NCBI GenBank assembly: GCA_014904985.1
Contig: MU128991.1
Span: forward strand, 171,584 to 235,583
Length of the DNA: 64,000 bases
Direction: 5' to 3'
Source: Hydnum rufescens UP504
Lineage: Eukaryota; Basidiomycota; Agaricomycetes; Cantharellales; Hydnaceae
In this document: positions 25,251-37,042 of the stretch, in pieces
How positions within the stretch are numbered: position 1 is the first letter of the stretch
How the letters are laid out: each line of letters begins with the position of its first letter
The notes under the pieces: generated by a model
What the model was told of the DNA's origin: nothing
Database searches by the model: none
The model's input: only the letters and a program-made list of their open reading frames with translations
Translations under genes and position numbers: made by a program

Positions 25251-27029
25251 TTAATGGAAGTCGAACACTTCCACGCCTCGTGTACGTGGTCGGAGCATCA
25301 CAACACGCCCAGCCGTCAAATCCACCGAAACCCATTGAGACCGACCAGATATGTCCTCCCTCGAGGTGTTAGGACTCTCTTCGATCGAGCTCTCTAGGAC
25401 CAGAATCCCCGGAGCAGGGTTTTGCCGCCATTTTGAATTGAGAATATCCCAATCTTTGGCAAGGTAGTGGGATTCGGAAGTGAATATAGGTAAGAGACGC
25501 AAGGAATTGGATATACGTCGACGTTGGGCGGTAAAAGTGAGTTCAACTAGCACATCACAGCATATAACATATCGATGGAGACCAATTGAGGCTTCCTCGT
25601 CTACGGTAATATAGTCGAGGGAGTAGATTCTGAGGCGTATCTTCTATTCCCGATGCAGGCGGCGTGTACGAGTAGTCAAGGAGTAGCGTAGGATTGGCAA
25701 AATTGGACGATGGATCAGGGGAGCCGGCGAATGCGGGAATCACTGTCGCCTTGAGACAAACCAAGGGGGGGAATCGCAGCGGTAGTGGTAGCCAATCTTG
25801 CAAAGTTTTCGCAACGCGTATGGTCCCATATGAAGTAGATGAGGCTAATGGTTCATACGTGTACTTCACTGGTTCCGCGAAGGACACCGCGATCAATGGA
25901 GGGATCTCGTATACAGATATGAAACCTGCCGAAGAGATAGTGAGGAGGTGAGGAGGCCTCAAGATTATATGCGTAACGGTAGATCCCTTCGAGCCCAATT
26001 ACAGTTAATCGCAGAACTCCGGATTGGACTGAAACAGACTTACGACTACATCCTTCAGATGGAGGTGGGCGATGGTATCTTCTCGCCAATTCCAGACCAG
26101 CCAATTTGCGGCAGAACCAATGCAAACCATTTCCCCCTCCAGTACGGCCTCTTCTACGTACACATTCCCTGGAATCTTCATTGGGGATTAGTCCTAGCCC
26201 CGAATCCATATTCCACTGAATGACATTACCAGTCTAGCCGCACTGGAAAAGTTCGGACCACCTTCGCCAGTGCTGGCGACGCTGCTCCAAGAAAGACATA
26301 TGATATCGACATCATATCTAGGCCAATAAGTTGGCAGCAAATTCATCAAACGTAGTTGGCGAAAAAATTGCGGGGACTTACTCCCCATCACCATTGCAAG
26401 TGCGCACCATGAGAAGGACTCTCTTATTCTTGGGATCAAATTGTGCAGTGACAATCGGAGAGCTTTCCAAACCATCGAAAACGGCTAGTCGTTTACGAAG
26501 CATATGGACCGATGGCAGCCTATTCAAGTCGTCAAGATCCCAGCAACAGAGCTGAGACGCATAGCGAGTGTCGTTTGCCGTAAGCAACCAGCGGCCTCCA
26601 GGCAGAAGCATCTGGAATTCCAGTGCGGCTCGCATCACATCTGGGAGATACGCATACCGGCGTGGGGCAAGAGAGGCGTCAGGACGGATCAGAATGCTTG
26701 CGGAGGGCTTCTCAATTGCAAACAAAAACCTGTCAGGTCTCGTGGCAAGTGCACGCAGCGCTCGAGAGAAAGTGATGAAGGAGAAAAGGATGATGGTGTA
26801 ATGCATTCCTTTAAGATGAGGTTCTGGACCTGGTCAAACCACAATGAACGACTGTTGGAAATGTGGGTCCCAAGTCCCTTAGATACCTGGAAAACGTTGG
26901 AACGATGAGATCAGTGAGAATTGCCAGCTATTCAATCTTGGAATTCACCCGGCTGAGCTTCACCAGGTCCCTAGGATCAAGAAATTGGGCGATATCAGAG
27001 AAAATATCTTGTGGTATTTTGGAGAGCAT
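25251..27029 (-). CDS. F-box protein, tandem copy B
   Basis: Paralogue of copy A with the same exon plan. The F-box starts at 27029: MLSKIPQDIFSDIAQFLDPR then DLVKLSR. The frame stays open upstream into LPPEITLDNIVGSEWSYDPA, so a further 5' exon is possible. Middle exons show RALATRPDRFLFAIEKPSAS, ASQLCCWDLDDLNRLPSVHM and RLAVFDGLESSPIVTAQFDP. Late exons show HIILRPPHLLTISSAGFISV, LRIYSLDYITVDEEASIG then HRYVICCDVLVELTFTAQRR, read through in one frame unlike copy A, and end TRGVEVFDF at 25251. Likely an SCF adaptor with an unrecognised substrate-binding domain. Divergent from F-box gene C, with 162 bp between start codons. Confidence 0.75.
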
Positions 27030-27191
27030 GCTTTCGGCCGGGTCGTAGGACCACTCAGATCCCACGATATTATCTAAGGTTATCTCAGGCGGCAACTTTG
27101 GGATTCGGTGATTTGCTTACGCAAGCGGCCTCGCGCGGCTTACGTACGTAGATGCTTCTCAAACGTTACATCAGTGGTCTCTGCTGTTTCC
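27030..27191. promoter_or_regulatory. Divergent promoter between F-box genes B and C
   Basis: 162 bp between two start codons that point away from each other. Part of it is open in frame with copy B, so the true copy B start may lie further into this segment. Confidence 0.35.
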
Positions 27192-29166
27192 ATGGCCAAG
27201 ATTGACGAACTATCTCACGAACTAATACTGAGCATTTTGGAATACCTTCGTCTTCCGGAGATTGCGTTGTTGTCTTCCTTATCGAAAGACTGGTCCTCTT
27301 TCGTTCAGGCCTACAGCCCCGTTATATATCGGCAGGCGGCCATTCTTCATGGATGGGTCCAGTGTGGGCAGTCGCTAAAGGACTCCACGAAAACTCTCAG
27401 TGACTGCAGCGATTGGCTAGACGATGCGATGACTTGGAGAGATCTATGTACGCATGTCGCATCTACCTGTCTGTTATACCATACTTATGTTCCAGGGTCA
27501 GGCCAGCGGTTCATCGAGGTGGACCGGTGCTGGAACTTTTCTTCAAATAGGAGGCCAGGGATTCGATCTGTTTGGGCTGATTATCCTCCCGTCCTTCCAC
27601 ATCGCATTAAACTGGACCCTGAGGAACGAACAGTCTTAAGCACTACGGATGTTGGTATGTCATGATTGTCTTATGATGCCACCGTCATTTCTAATGTTTC
27701 GTTCAAGGAGGAATCATTGTGAGATGTGAAGCCACATCCGAGACACTTTGGTCCCTGAGTCCGGTAAACAGGCTCACCAGTTCTAATCCCTCCAGGCTGA
27801 GGATCATTGTGTATAGACTCATGTTAGATCATACGCCCACTTGGAATACTCCAATGGATTTATGATCTTTGACCGACCTGGCAATTGTCATGAAGTATGG
27901 GTCCGGAAGTCGCAGATACCTCATTTGGCTGAGTCTTTCTCGTTCGAGCCCGATCTATGGCAACAAGATGCCTCGCAATCCGCCTCTCTTGAAGCCCCTT
28001 CCGGAGATTTGCGCGGCCAGTATGCACCTTACGCTGTGCTTCACAATCCAAGCCATGTCCGGGCATACCGCTTTGTCTATCCGTTCTTACTTGTCGCCTC
28101 GGAGCACAATTGCTGCGTGTTTATATGGGACGTGCCTAGTCGCACAGTGGTAGAGACTTTCTCTCTACGCTCGGCATTTAGTGAAGAGGAGAATATTGAA
28201 GAAGATATGAACCTAGAAGATATTGGCGAAGATATCTTCCGTGACGGCCTGAGATCAATAAACTATGTGGAACTCAGCAGTACGCATGTGTTTGTTTGCT
28301 TCTCCTCGAGGCTCGCTGTTTTCGAGCGTGGACGCGACCCCGCATCGACTGGCCAAAATTCTTCAGAATCTTCAGAATCTCGGAAGACCGTGCTCGAGCT
28401 TCCACGGGATTTCGTCCGGCTATCCGCCTCGCGTCCATTGCAGGCATGGGTCAATATTGAGAGGAATGCCGATATCTGTCCCGTTATGCCAACGGATGGG
28501 ACCTATGACCAGCTTCTACCATACGTGGACTTCCGGGCAGTTCATGTCTCCCCAGATGGTCAACAAGTCGTTGCTGTCACTCGTGAAGGTGTATTATTCT
28601 ACATTCGGGAGTTTTCGGAGCTTGTGGCACTTTTGCGCGATCCAACTCCGGAAAAGTTGAAATCCGCATCGCCCCAGCTCTGGCTGCTGGACACTCGGAT
28701 TTCGTTTGAAAACCTTGCTTTCGATGGAGCGCGGATTGCCTTCAGCACGGTGGGCGCTAACGACACCTGAATTGTACGGAGCAGCCGACCCTTTCTCTAC
28801 AGAATAGTGCGGTATACAGTATTGTGCCTCGATAAGGACCGTCCGCAATTTGGCGAGAGGTTTCCAGCCCCTGCGGTCAATCGCCTCGTTACGCTCAAGT
28901 ATCCACTGAATGAGATATCCTGCGTTCAGATCACACGGACGGCGGTTTGGTGAGTTCTGGCCATTGAGATCCATGTGGCCATCATTTATGGTTTGTTTCC
29001 AGGTATGCATGTGGGTGGGCTTGGAATCTTCCAACAAATACGGGTGCCTATCATCAGTCACTTTCCTTCTGTGCATTAATATTTATTTCCCTGTTTCATA
29101 GATATACCTGGTGATCGTCCACGTATCGTCTGCGTCGACTTTGCAAAGCCCACGACAAGTATTTGA
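27192..29166 (+). CDS. F-box protein C, beta-propeller-like
   Basis: Starts MAKIDELSHELILSILEYL, a clear F-box, then LRLPEIALLSSLSKDWSSFV. Intron(s) between 27.66 and 27.83 kb lead to a long exon to 28770 with HVRAYRFVYPFLLVASEHN, CCVFIWDVPSRTVVETFSLR and HVSPDGQQVVAVTREGVLFY, repeats like degenerate WD40 blades. It includes an acidic insert (SEEENIEEDMNLEDIGEDIF). After 28770 coding seems to continue through introns: FGERFPAPAVNRLVTLKYPL, EISCVQITRTAVW and finally DIPGDRPRIVCVDFAKPTTS with a stop at 29164-29166. Only distantly like copies A and B. Likely an SCF adaptor; the substrate is unknown. The 3' exon structure is uncertain. Confidence 0.68.
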
Positions 29167-29667
29167 ACCCCCCCTCCATTCCGACATAACGTCGTGTCCG
29201 TCTTGTCCATCTCTCGCAACGTGAAATGTGACCATGAGTAGGAAAGCTGCCCTGTTGTATTCTTGAGCTACGAGTACCTTGATCCCACACAAATAATGTG
29301 TAGTCCCTTTTCAACCCTCCAGGCGAGTCAGTAAGTACACATGAGGTTAGGGGATGTCACGATTCAGCTCCAATGAACCCAAAAACATCGTTTTGGAGGC
29401 CAGCTGAGTTTGCTGTGCATGGTTCTTGGTACCACTTTTGGCGCCGGTGTGAAATCCCCTATTCTTTAGTCGATCATGGAGTACTGGATTCAAGCGTGAG
29501 GAAATTATTAACAAAATACCGTTTTTCTCCAATCACCCCGTTTGTGGTGTCTCTGGAAGTGATTTGGTGCAGAGGGATGGGAGCGGGGTGACATAATCCG
29601 ATTGGCGCGTACGTAATCTTGGCAATTCCGGGCAGTGGACGTTTGCCCAAGTCAGTCGTAGGTCACA
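29167..29667. other. Intergenic region, no confident gene
   Basis: About 500 bp between F-box C and the TMEM19-like gene. Short frames on both strands lack recognisable motifs. Confidence 0.4.
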
Positions 29668-31010
29668 ATGCTCGATTCGGTACTGTCTGCGTGGCCATTT
29701 GTGCTAGCCGCCTCCTTGTCGGGTAATGTGGCCTCCGTCGTCTGCAACATTGTTGTTATTAATGGAGTTTTAGTCAGTGGGTATCGGAAACGCTCACTTT
29801 CGCTCTCCGGTGCAGTAGCAGCGTTTCTCATCGGGTTCACGATGATGTCAATTCCACTCCGAGTCTTCGGTGTTACTCTTATTGCCTTCTATCTCATTGG
29901 TTCGAAGGCCAGGAAAATAGCCTTTATGTTCTCATTAGGGGAAATAACACTAGTCTCGTACTGCAGGCCACCAAAGTTGGGAAATCATTGAAAGCCAAGC
30001 TCGAGGAAGGGCACCAAGAGCAGGGCATCGGACGGCCTGGCAGGTAAGTAGTTTATCTCACGTCCTACCGTGCGATTGGCCTTCATGTGGACTAGGTCTT
30101 GTGCAACTCTTTCACCGCTGCAGTTGCCTGTACGCTATGGGCGACGATGTTCCACGCGCACTCATGGCATTCGAAAATATTGAGCCCATTTCTTTTGCCA
30201 TACCTGGGCCACCCAGTGTTACATACCATCATTTCTTGGTGCCCTCTTGCGTCAGAAAAGGAGATTCTCCGTAGTCGCACACTTATCTTCGCCTTTCTTG
30301 GGTGCGTCCCTTTATCAAGTCCAATTTAACCATGGACCATATTTCTTACTCTCGTTGACATCGAATTCGTCCAGACATTTCGCATGTTGTCTAGGGGATA
30401 CTCTTGCATCTGAACTTGGGATTCTATCTAAGTCACCACCTCTTCTTATCACAACCTGGCGGCCAGTACCACCAGGAACGAATGGAGGGGTCTCCTTGAT
30501 CGGAACTTCCGCGAGCATAGCTGGGGGTGCCATCATTGGTGCGACTATGGCATTAGACTTATGGGCTGAGAAGGGGATGTGCCTCGTCACTTCATGGGAG
30601 TATAATGTGCTCAATGAAGCGGGACGACTGGTAGTCTATGGAGCCATTGCAGGCGCCCTGGGATCCTTTGTACTTGTGAAATTGTCTGAGGCCTCGATAA
30701 CTTACTGAAGAATACTTTTTTCCAGGTGGATTCCCTGTTGGGAGCGACAGTCCAAGTCACTAGGTACAACCCTGAAACGAAGCAGATCCTGCAGGATGAC
30801 TCTGTACCAACGAAGGATGTCACAATAGTGAGCGGATGGGGGATTCTCAGCAACAATCAGGTATATCGTATTTCCATCCGTTTTCTCTGGGCGTTGATCA
30901 TTCCAACATCCCCTGTAGGTCAACTTCATCTCTTCGTTAATGATTGCCGTGCTTTTTGGTGTATTAGGATACCGAGAACTTATTTAGCACGTAGCGTTGA
31001 ACACTTTTAA
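29668..31010 (+). CDS. TMEM19/DUF92-family integral membrane protein
   Basis: Polytopic membrane protein of the DUF92 family, which includes animal TMEM19 and plant VTE6 phytyl-phosphate kinase. The start [17 protein letters not shown] opens a row of hydrophobic segments ([37 protein letters not shown]). Later exons carry [39 protein letters not shown] and the family signature [14 protein letters not shown], then [18 protein letters not shown] and [14 protein letters not shown]. The last part ([15 protein letters not shown]) is also typical. At least four short introns are needed. Likely located in the ER; the activity in fungi is not established. The exact stop is uncertain. It converges on the OTC gene. 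Confidence 0.85.
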
Positions 31011-31068
31011 TCACCGATTGCATTCCTCCTTCATACTGCGAGATATTCAACCACCCACTGGGTCCGGA

Positions 31069-32421
31069 CTAACGCGTGGAGCGCAGGGTATGAATTGCGT
31101 CCTCATATTCCCCAAGGCTTGTCCCAGCTAGTGAAGGGATATGCCATCCTCCAAAGAGCGCGCTATTGACGTGAGGGTCAACTTGAGTACTTAGACATAC
31201 GAAGACCGAGGGAAATGAATCTGCGCACTCGAAGACAGCCATCGTAGTCCATTTTCTGTTCTCGCCTTCCGGGAACACTAGCGAGCGGGGACCATAAAAT
31301 ACCTAAAGCACATTATTAGCAATGATCTGCAGGTGGCTTTCCCAAATCTCATGAGGGCGCACTTCATCATCGACTTCATATTGTTTCCGAGGCAAACAGT
31401 GCAGGAACTTCCAATTTGGATTCGCCCCCCCTTCGCGGCACAGAGCCTCTGTGACTTGATACCCTTGGAAATCTCGGAGGCGCTGTGCTTTTTCAGCTTC
31501 CTGTCCCATCGATATCCTGTGTTCCAATCCAAAAGAGATAATAGGCTATATCAGTGGGGGTGGAAGAGCCATGAGAACTCCCATGCTGACCAAGTATCAG
31601 TGATAACTACGTCTGCTCCGCGAAGGGCGTCCTGAGGGTCAGAGCCCCACCAGATATTTTTGTCACATCCAAGCTCCTTGACACGATTCCAAACTGGTTC
31701 CGGGCATTGGTACGCTGCTGCTGGGGGTGTCCCCACCCGCATTTTGTGCCCGAGACGAGGGAAGGTAACAAGCATATCATGGAGAACGTTCGTACTATCT
31801 CCAATGTAGCTTATGGTGAGAGGTCTGAGTGGAAGGTGTTCGGTCTTTTGAGACGCGGAAGCCCCCTCTTCGAAGAGTTTTGCATGTTCGTGCAGAGTCA
31901 ATAGGTCTGCGACGGTCTGGAGCGGGTGCCATAGTGATGACAGTGCGTTGATTACCGGAACAGACGAGTATTTCGCCATTTCCTTGGGAAGAATATAGGC
32001 TCTGCAACTGTCACAAGACAACGAAAATTACGGATAACCTCACCTCAATTTCCGAATGATCCCCAACGCGAGCAAAAATTCCCTCGGTCATACTCGAAAT
32101 TATTGTGGCCGTGTCCTGGAGGGACTCGTTTACTCCCAATTGAATATCGTCCCGACCAAGAAATAAGGCACGGCCTCCCAGAAGAGAAACAGCGGTTTCA
32201 CTAGAAACCCGTGTTCGAGTACTGCGTTTGGAAAAAAGTAGAGCCACAGTCTTTGACGAGAGGCTCTGGGTCCATGATGGCGTTGGAGGAGAAATACCAA
32301 AATTTTGGCGAGGCTTGAGGTGAGGGACACAAGCACTTTTCAAGCTGTTTGAATGGGCCAATAAAAATCTGAGCTGTCCAACCGACAAATCGGCCAGAGT
32401 CATGAGATGGGGCGGCGCCAT
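31069..32421 (-). CDS. Ornithine carbamoyltransferase
   Basis: Arginine biosynthesis and urea-cycle enzyme: carbamoyl phosphate plus ornithine to citrulline. It starts [20 protein letters not shown] at 32421. The carbamoyl-phosphate motif is in [11 protein letters not shown], and HLMTLADLS and [15 protein letters not shown] are family typical. The next exon has [20 protein letters not shown] (HPxQ motif), [19 protein letters not shown] and [10 protein letters not shown]. The C-terminal exons have [19 protein letters not shown], the ornithine-site HCLPRK and [21 protein letters not shown] clear mitochondrial leader is not visible, so the enzyme may be cytosolic as in yeast or may have a missed 5' exon. 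The frame remains open after the usual C-terminus down to 31069, so the stop is approximate. Confidence 0.88.
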
Positions 32422-32569
32422 GAATGATCCAACCTTAGATTTTGCTGGTACAGATTTGCTAGTGGTACACTGCTAGGTGCGCCAAATTCAACGGGAACAC
32501 CCGGTTCCTTACGACATTCGTCGGGGTCGCTGGCACGCTCTGAAACCCACACTTGCCTTGTCACCGAGC
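32422..32569. promoter_or_regulatory. Divergent promoter, OTC / CAP59-like mannosyltransferase
   Basis: 148 bp between divergent start codons. The plus frame is open from 32477, but no ATG precedes 32570. Confidence 0.4.
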
Positions 32570-34656
32570 ATGGGGATCTCATTTGCTTTTCGGAGGCGTT
32601 CCCTCATCCGCTTGGCTGCATTAGTGGCCTTCATACTCATTATTCGCTATCTTCTCTTGCCACCACCTGCAACCACAGAAATCGCCCATCACAATTATAT
32701 AGAGCGTGTGACACGCGCAGCAGACAAGTCTCTGGACGTCCAGCGATATCCATTCCTTCAGTCGAGAATAGGGAGAGAAGAAGAACTTGATATACTGACC
32801 AAATTCGTCGAGGATGGGACGAATAGCTTTTGGACAAATTTCCAGCTTCCTTTGTGAGCACGATTTTTGATATACGTGTTCTCGAGGTCGGAAGCCAACG
32901 CATAGGAAATAGCTTGTTGGCCCCCGAAACACAGCATGTGGATGCCCAAGCGGTTCGCAACTCCATTGAAGATCTACTCAGCCTTAATGGATGGGTAGCG
33001 GCAGCTTGTCCTACCCTAAGCCGGCCCTTCGGTCAGAACAGACGAGAGGATTCATACGATGGTATTGTTGGAGAGAATCGGCTCTATTATATTGCAATTA
33101 TTATCCATTCAGCGGACCACTTCCTTGTGGATCAACTCGCAACTATCGTCCAATTAGCTCGCCGATTGGGGACTCGGAACATATTCGTCTCGATGTTGGA
33201 TTACGATTCGAACGACTCCACCCAGACATTGACGGACCTGGCTGAGGCAGTAATGACCCTCCTTAGCATTCCCTTCCGAATAAGGCGCGTAGATCCGATG
33301 TACGAAGAGGAAGCTGCCAGCTACTATCCTCTCGAGGAAGCGTACACTCGTAATCTTGCTCTCGAACCATTGCATGAACTGAACGTGCGTCGGGGAATCA
33401 AATTCGAGAAGGTCATCTGGTTGAAGGGTTTCACTTGCCCTAATGACATACTCGAGAATCTCCAAGTCAGTAAGGCTAATCACGCGGCTATGACTTGTGG
33501 CATGGACTGGGCCGAGAGCAATGGCTTTTTCATCTTCTCCGATAGGTGCGTCCTGCTCGCCGAATAAAGGGAAGGTGAGGCGCTGAAATTTTGCACCTGT
33601 GGTCAAGATGGAGGACTAGAGATATGGATGGCGACCAGTTCCGTGTATCACGTTCTTCTTCTCCGAGTGCTCCGCCACGCGAGGAGATCGCTGCCAAGCG
33701 CTATGCGGCTCATCTTCCTTTCCAAGTTTTCTGCTGCGAATCAGGGACCCATATCGTTGATCCTGCTCAGACCTACTACCGGGGACTGGCGTATCGCAAT
33801 AGTGCACGTTTCCACAACAGTACGTCCTCGAATCCACCGCCCACATGGGACCCATATGGCGAGTGCATGGATTCTAGCCAAGCGTCCTTTTGCCGTGATA
33901 TTTGGGTGGAAGCCGCCAGGAATGGTGCGCGTCCTGTGGACCAACCCGCTAAGCCGGAGCGACTTGGCGCCACAAGTAGCGCAGGTCGCGTAAAACGCCA
34001 GGTTCAAGCTCAAGACAAAGCAGTTCCCCCCGATCAAGCTGAAGATCAAGCAGAATCGCCAGATCAGGCCGAAGACAAAGCCGTACCGCCAGATCAGGCC
34101 GAAGACAAAGCCGTACCGCCAGATCAGGCTGAAGACAAAGCCGTACCACCAGATCAGGCCGAAGACAAAGCAGTACCTCCAGATCAAGCTCAGGACAATG
34201 GTGTGCGGCCAAAAATAAAGGAGGAGTCAGACGCCAACGCCGGTTCCGATTACGATGCGATGCCAGGCAGCTCCCCGCCTCCGCTGGAAGATTCACATAC
34301 ATCCTTCGCCGTGCCAAATTTACATTTTGAACCTGCCCGGATTATCATCAATCCCCGGTGCGTCACGACGTACGCGGGAGTCTCCCATACCAGGTTAGCA
34401 AATGATCTGTTTGGTCCGGACGAGGACGATCTCGTAGGTGGATACGATGCGCATAAGTATGTGCTGGAAGAATGGGCAGCGGCTCCGGATAGCTACGTAT
34501 GTCAGGAGCAACGGTTAGTTTTCACTGATTTTCCCAAATCCGTCCGCACCTGAGGATTCTTCTTTTGGTTCCAGATATACCGGTGGTCGGAAGTCGCCAA
34601 AAAATCAGCGCTCCTCGCCATTTTCAATTCAGTCTGAGCTAGAGGCATTACTGTAA
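32570..34656 (+). CDS. CAP59/CMT1-type alpha-1,3-mannosyltransferase
   Basis: Golgi type II glycosyltransferase of the cryptococcal mannosyltransferase family (CAP59_mtransfer). Starts MGISFAFRRRSLIRLAALVA with a signal anchor ending IIRYLLLPPP. After an intron come YYIAIIIHSADHFLVDQLAT, TRNIFVSMLDYDSNDSTQTL and EKVIWLKGFTCPNDILENLQ, then MTCGMDWAESNGFFIFSDR. An intron (gtgcgt...caag, about 33545-33605) joins to WRTRDMDGDQFRVSRSSSPS and LPFQVFCCESGTHIVDPAQT. A six-unit decapeptide repeat follows in an acidic linker. The C-terminus is NPRCVTTYAGVSHTRLANDL, SYVCQEQR and, after a last intron, YTGGRKSPKNQRSS, ending ELEALL at 34656. Cell-wall or glycan mannosylation is inferred from the family; the acceptor is unknown. 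Confidence 0.88.
34014..34193 (+). repeat. Six-unit 30-bp tandem repeat coding DKAVPPDQAE
   Basis: Six head-to-tail decapeptides; the second unit differs (DQAESPDQAE) and the last ends Q. In frame inside the mannosyltransferase gene, between the catalytic domain and the conserved C-terminus. The length of 30 bp keeps the frame, so unit number can vary without damage. Confidence 0.9.
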
Positions 34657-34788
34657 TCATTTATGGAGGGCACCGGGTGGGATGTTGTGTATAATATTAG
34701 GGTATTGTCCATTCGATATATTATTTACTTAATCATTGCATGGCGTGCGGGGCCCATGCTCCCGAAGGAAACAGTAAACACTCCAGGC

Positions 34789-36106
34789 TCACGAGGCATG
34801 GACAGGAGGTGTGCGATACAGTCTCCACCCGTGTACGACTGAGCGTACGGCCAGATCTCCCGGATCGTCTGGAAACATTGCCTGTCAAAATGGAACGCGG
34901 TGAATTGTCGGTCCCCGGACATTCCTACGCAAAGAACCATGCAAATACTAACACCCATATTCTGGCTGAAAAACTCCTCACATGTCCAACCCCGGTCTCG
35001 GGCCTTGGTAAAGAAATTTAGGTCCCGATGGGCAAGGTTGGGCCTATGATGGCTGAAGAATACGAGTACGGCGGGCGTCGAGGGTAAAACAGTATCCTGA
35101 TTTGAACGTTCGAACGATAATGCTTGCTCGCAAGTGTTCAACAGTGCATCATGCTGTGGGGCCGCATTGTTATGGCACGTCAGAAAAGTTGGAAAGAAAG
35201 TTGGAAAAGCACCTGAGAGTGATTGAATATCAGATCGCTCATCAGAATCAGATCGAAGCGTGGCAAAGACGCGTCCACAATGTGGCCGGTAGTGATTACG
35301 GGGGCAGATGAAAGATGAGAAACTGGGACCCCATCATCCTCGAGGGCCACGAGTTGGGCTTTGGTCGATCTCAGGGCTTCTAGCAGCTTCCGGGGGTCGG
35401 TACCCCAGATGTAGCCCTAGAACACGAAAGATGAGAATTACCCATACATGCTTTCGTAGAAGGAAATACCCTTGCTACCTGAACGTCGACATTTGCCCGA
35501 AGGCGAGGGGGGACATTCTCATCCACGTTTATCGCTATATTCCGGAGCAAATCATGATCAGGATAGTCTGTGAGCACAACCTAAGTACACCACTCCTAAG
35601 AAGGCTTCAACACTTGTAGAAAAAGGGTTGATCTTACTTTTTTAGCTCCAAGGAGGGTAGCAGCGATGCCAGGCAAAGCGCCTCCAGCCCCAAGCTCAAG
35701 GATAGTTCTCCCCGCGCACAATGTAGAAGCATTGGCATCCAAGTAAGTAGCAAATGACCGCGCGGCATTCCATCTGAGAATCGTGGCTATTGATCTCAGT
35801 GTACAAATTTCCTCTACGGGCTTGACCTGATGATACAACTGACAGGTGATGACCCCACAGAGGATGCGAGCCAACTAATCTTATCGAAATGGAGACCCAG
35901 TCATGAATTCTATTGTTGTGGATATTGGGGTCTCGGTAATAGACCTCGACAGTAGGTTCTGGAGACGGGGGTCTGGGCGGTTCCTACTTGAAGCAATTCC
36001 AAACTCAGTTTTTTCAGAAACGTCTCATGAGATCACCCCCCGCGGCAGATATCTTTACAGGAAATATATCCCCAATTCCGAACTCTTCCGAGTCTTCTTG
36101 GGCCAT
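34789..36106 (-). CDS. EFM7/Nnt1-like protein N-terminal and lysine methyltransferase
   Basis: Class I SAM-dependent methyltransferase of the EFM7 type, which in yeast methylates the N-terminus and adjacent lysine of eEF1A. Start at 36106: MAQEDSEEFGIGDIFPVKIS. Spliced pieces then read PEPTVEVYYRDPNIHNN, IRLVGSHPLWGHHL, WNAARSFATYLDANASTLC and the SAM loop ILELGAGGALPGIAATLLGA. Next are VLTDYPDHDLLRNIAINVDE, then GYIWGTDP, ITTGHIVDASLP with DLILMSDLIFNHSQH, and VFFSHHRPNLAHRDLNFFTK. A last intron leads to AMFPDDPGDLAVRSVVHGWR with LYRTPPVHAS and stop at 34789. The Trp-Asn-Ala-Ala-Arg and HHRP segments are family hallmarks. The target is inferred from yeast only. Confidence 0.88.
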
Positions 36107-37042
36107 GTACTGTGGGTATTGTGCTAGCGGATACAAAGCTTATCTCCATTCAATACTCGACGCTTGTTTCCGGTTAGTCATCAAGCAGTTACTGTTCCTA
36201 GTGACTGCTTGGCTTTCTGGTTACCAGTCCTCTCGGAGATATTACAAGCATGATGACGTCCTTTCCATTAGAAACTACCCCCCACAATCATTTTCTCTGA
36301 CCGCTGAGACATGCACAAACCGAGAAAATCTGGGGTTTTAGAGCCATCATGCCCAGGATAGGCAAGCAGAAGCCGCCGACAAGGAAACCCGTGATGGTGA
36401 ATTGATGGTCGCTGTCGTCGAAACGGTGTTTCAATAATATGAGTCCTAGTGCAGCTTCCTGAAGAAACGGTCCTGAAAACATGTTATTATATCCCATATG
36501 TGTGTAGGAGGGGCCATGTACTGCGATGTACAACCGGTTATGGTAATCCCCGCAGTAATTCAGGAATGCAAAGGTGGTTTGCTTGAAATTAAAAAAATAC
36601 TGAGTCCCTGGTTTCGAGGATCACCGCCGGGCATCCGGTGCCCGTGAAAGAGATACAGACATTCCCACGGTCGATGACCTATCTGGGAAAAAATCGAAAA
36701 ATTGCGAGGGGTAAACCTAGCTAGGTATCATGGCCCCGACGCGGTCTAGAGCAAAGAGTCACCCACAGTGTTGCCCTGAAGCAATTCAGCAATTCGCTTA
36801 CATAACACCCTTATGGATATTACCGAATAATAAATTCCTCCATCGCTAGCCAGCCATTTCGTTCTCATTCTGTTTTGATTGTGATACCACATCGCCCACC
36901 CTCACGTTGATATAAAGGTTCGAGTCTGGGCTTTTTGGCCGTCCCCATCGGCCGTTCAGCAACAACAGACCAGAGCGCTGAGAGTTGTGCCCTCCCCAAA
37001 GTCGTTTTCAACATTCCGACCCTCAAGCGAACGCACTCTAGT
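36107..37042. other. Divergent intergenic region EFM7-like / nik1
   Basis: 0.9 kb upstream of both genes. One minus-strand frame (36288-36533, 81 codons) has a single hydrophobic stretch (TGFLVGGFCLPILGMMAL) but no recognised family and no supporting exons. It could be chance. Otherwise a likely promoter region for the histidine kinase, with a tataaa-like string at 36911. Confidence 0.4.

Larger units (their letters stand above)
22800..27030. repeat. Tandem segmental duplication carrying the two F-box genes
   Basis: Units of roughly 1.9 kb, about 22800-24710 and 25140-27030, in the same orientation. Nucleotide match is close along coding and intron sequence, for example tggttcatacatgtacttcactggttcc versus tggttcatacgtgtacttcactggttcc, and extends into the 3' flank. 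Confidence 0.8.

Noticed and set aside
29083..29314. Minus-strand frames downstream of F-box C
   Set aside because: They overlap the likely last exon of F-box C and show no motif.
36288..36533. 81-codon minus-strand frame with a hydrophobic stretch as a transporter fragment
   Set aside because: One hydrophobic segment is not enough, and neighbouring exons of such a protein are absent.
36935..37042. Upstream extension of nik1 starting at a TTG codon
   Set aside because: A nuclear fungal gene should start at ATG; the first in-frame ATG is at 37043.
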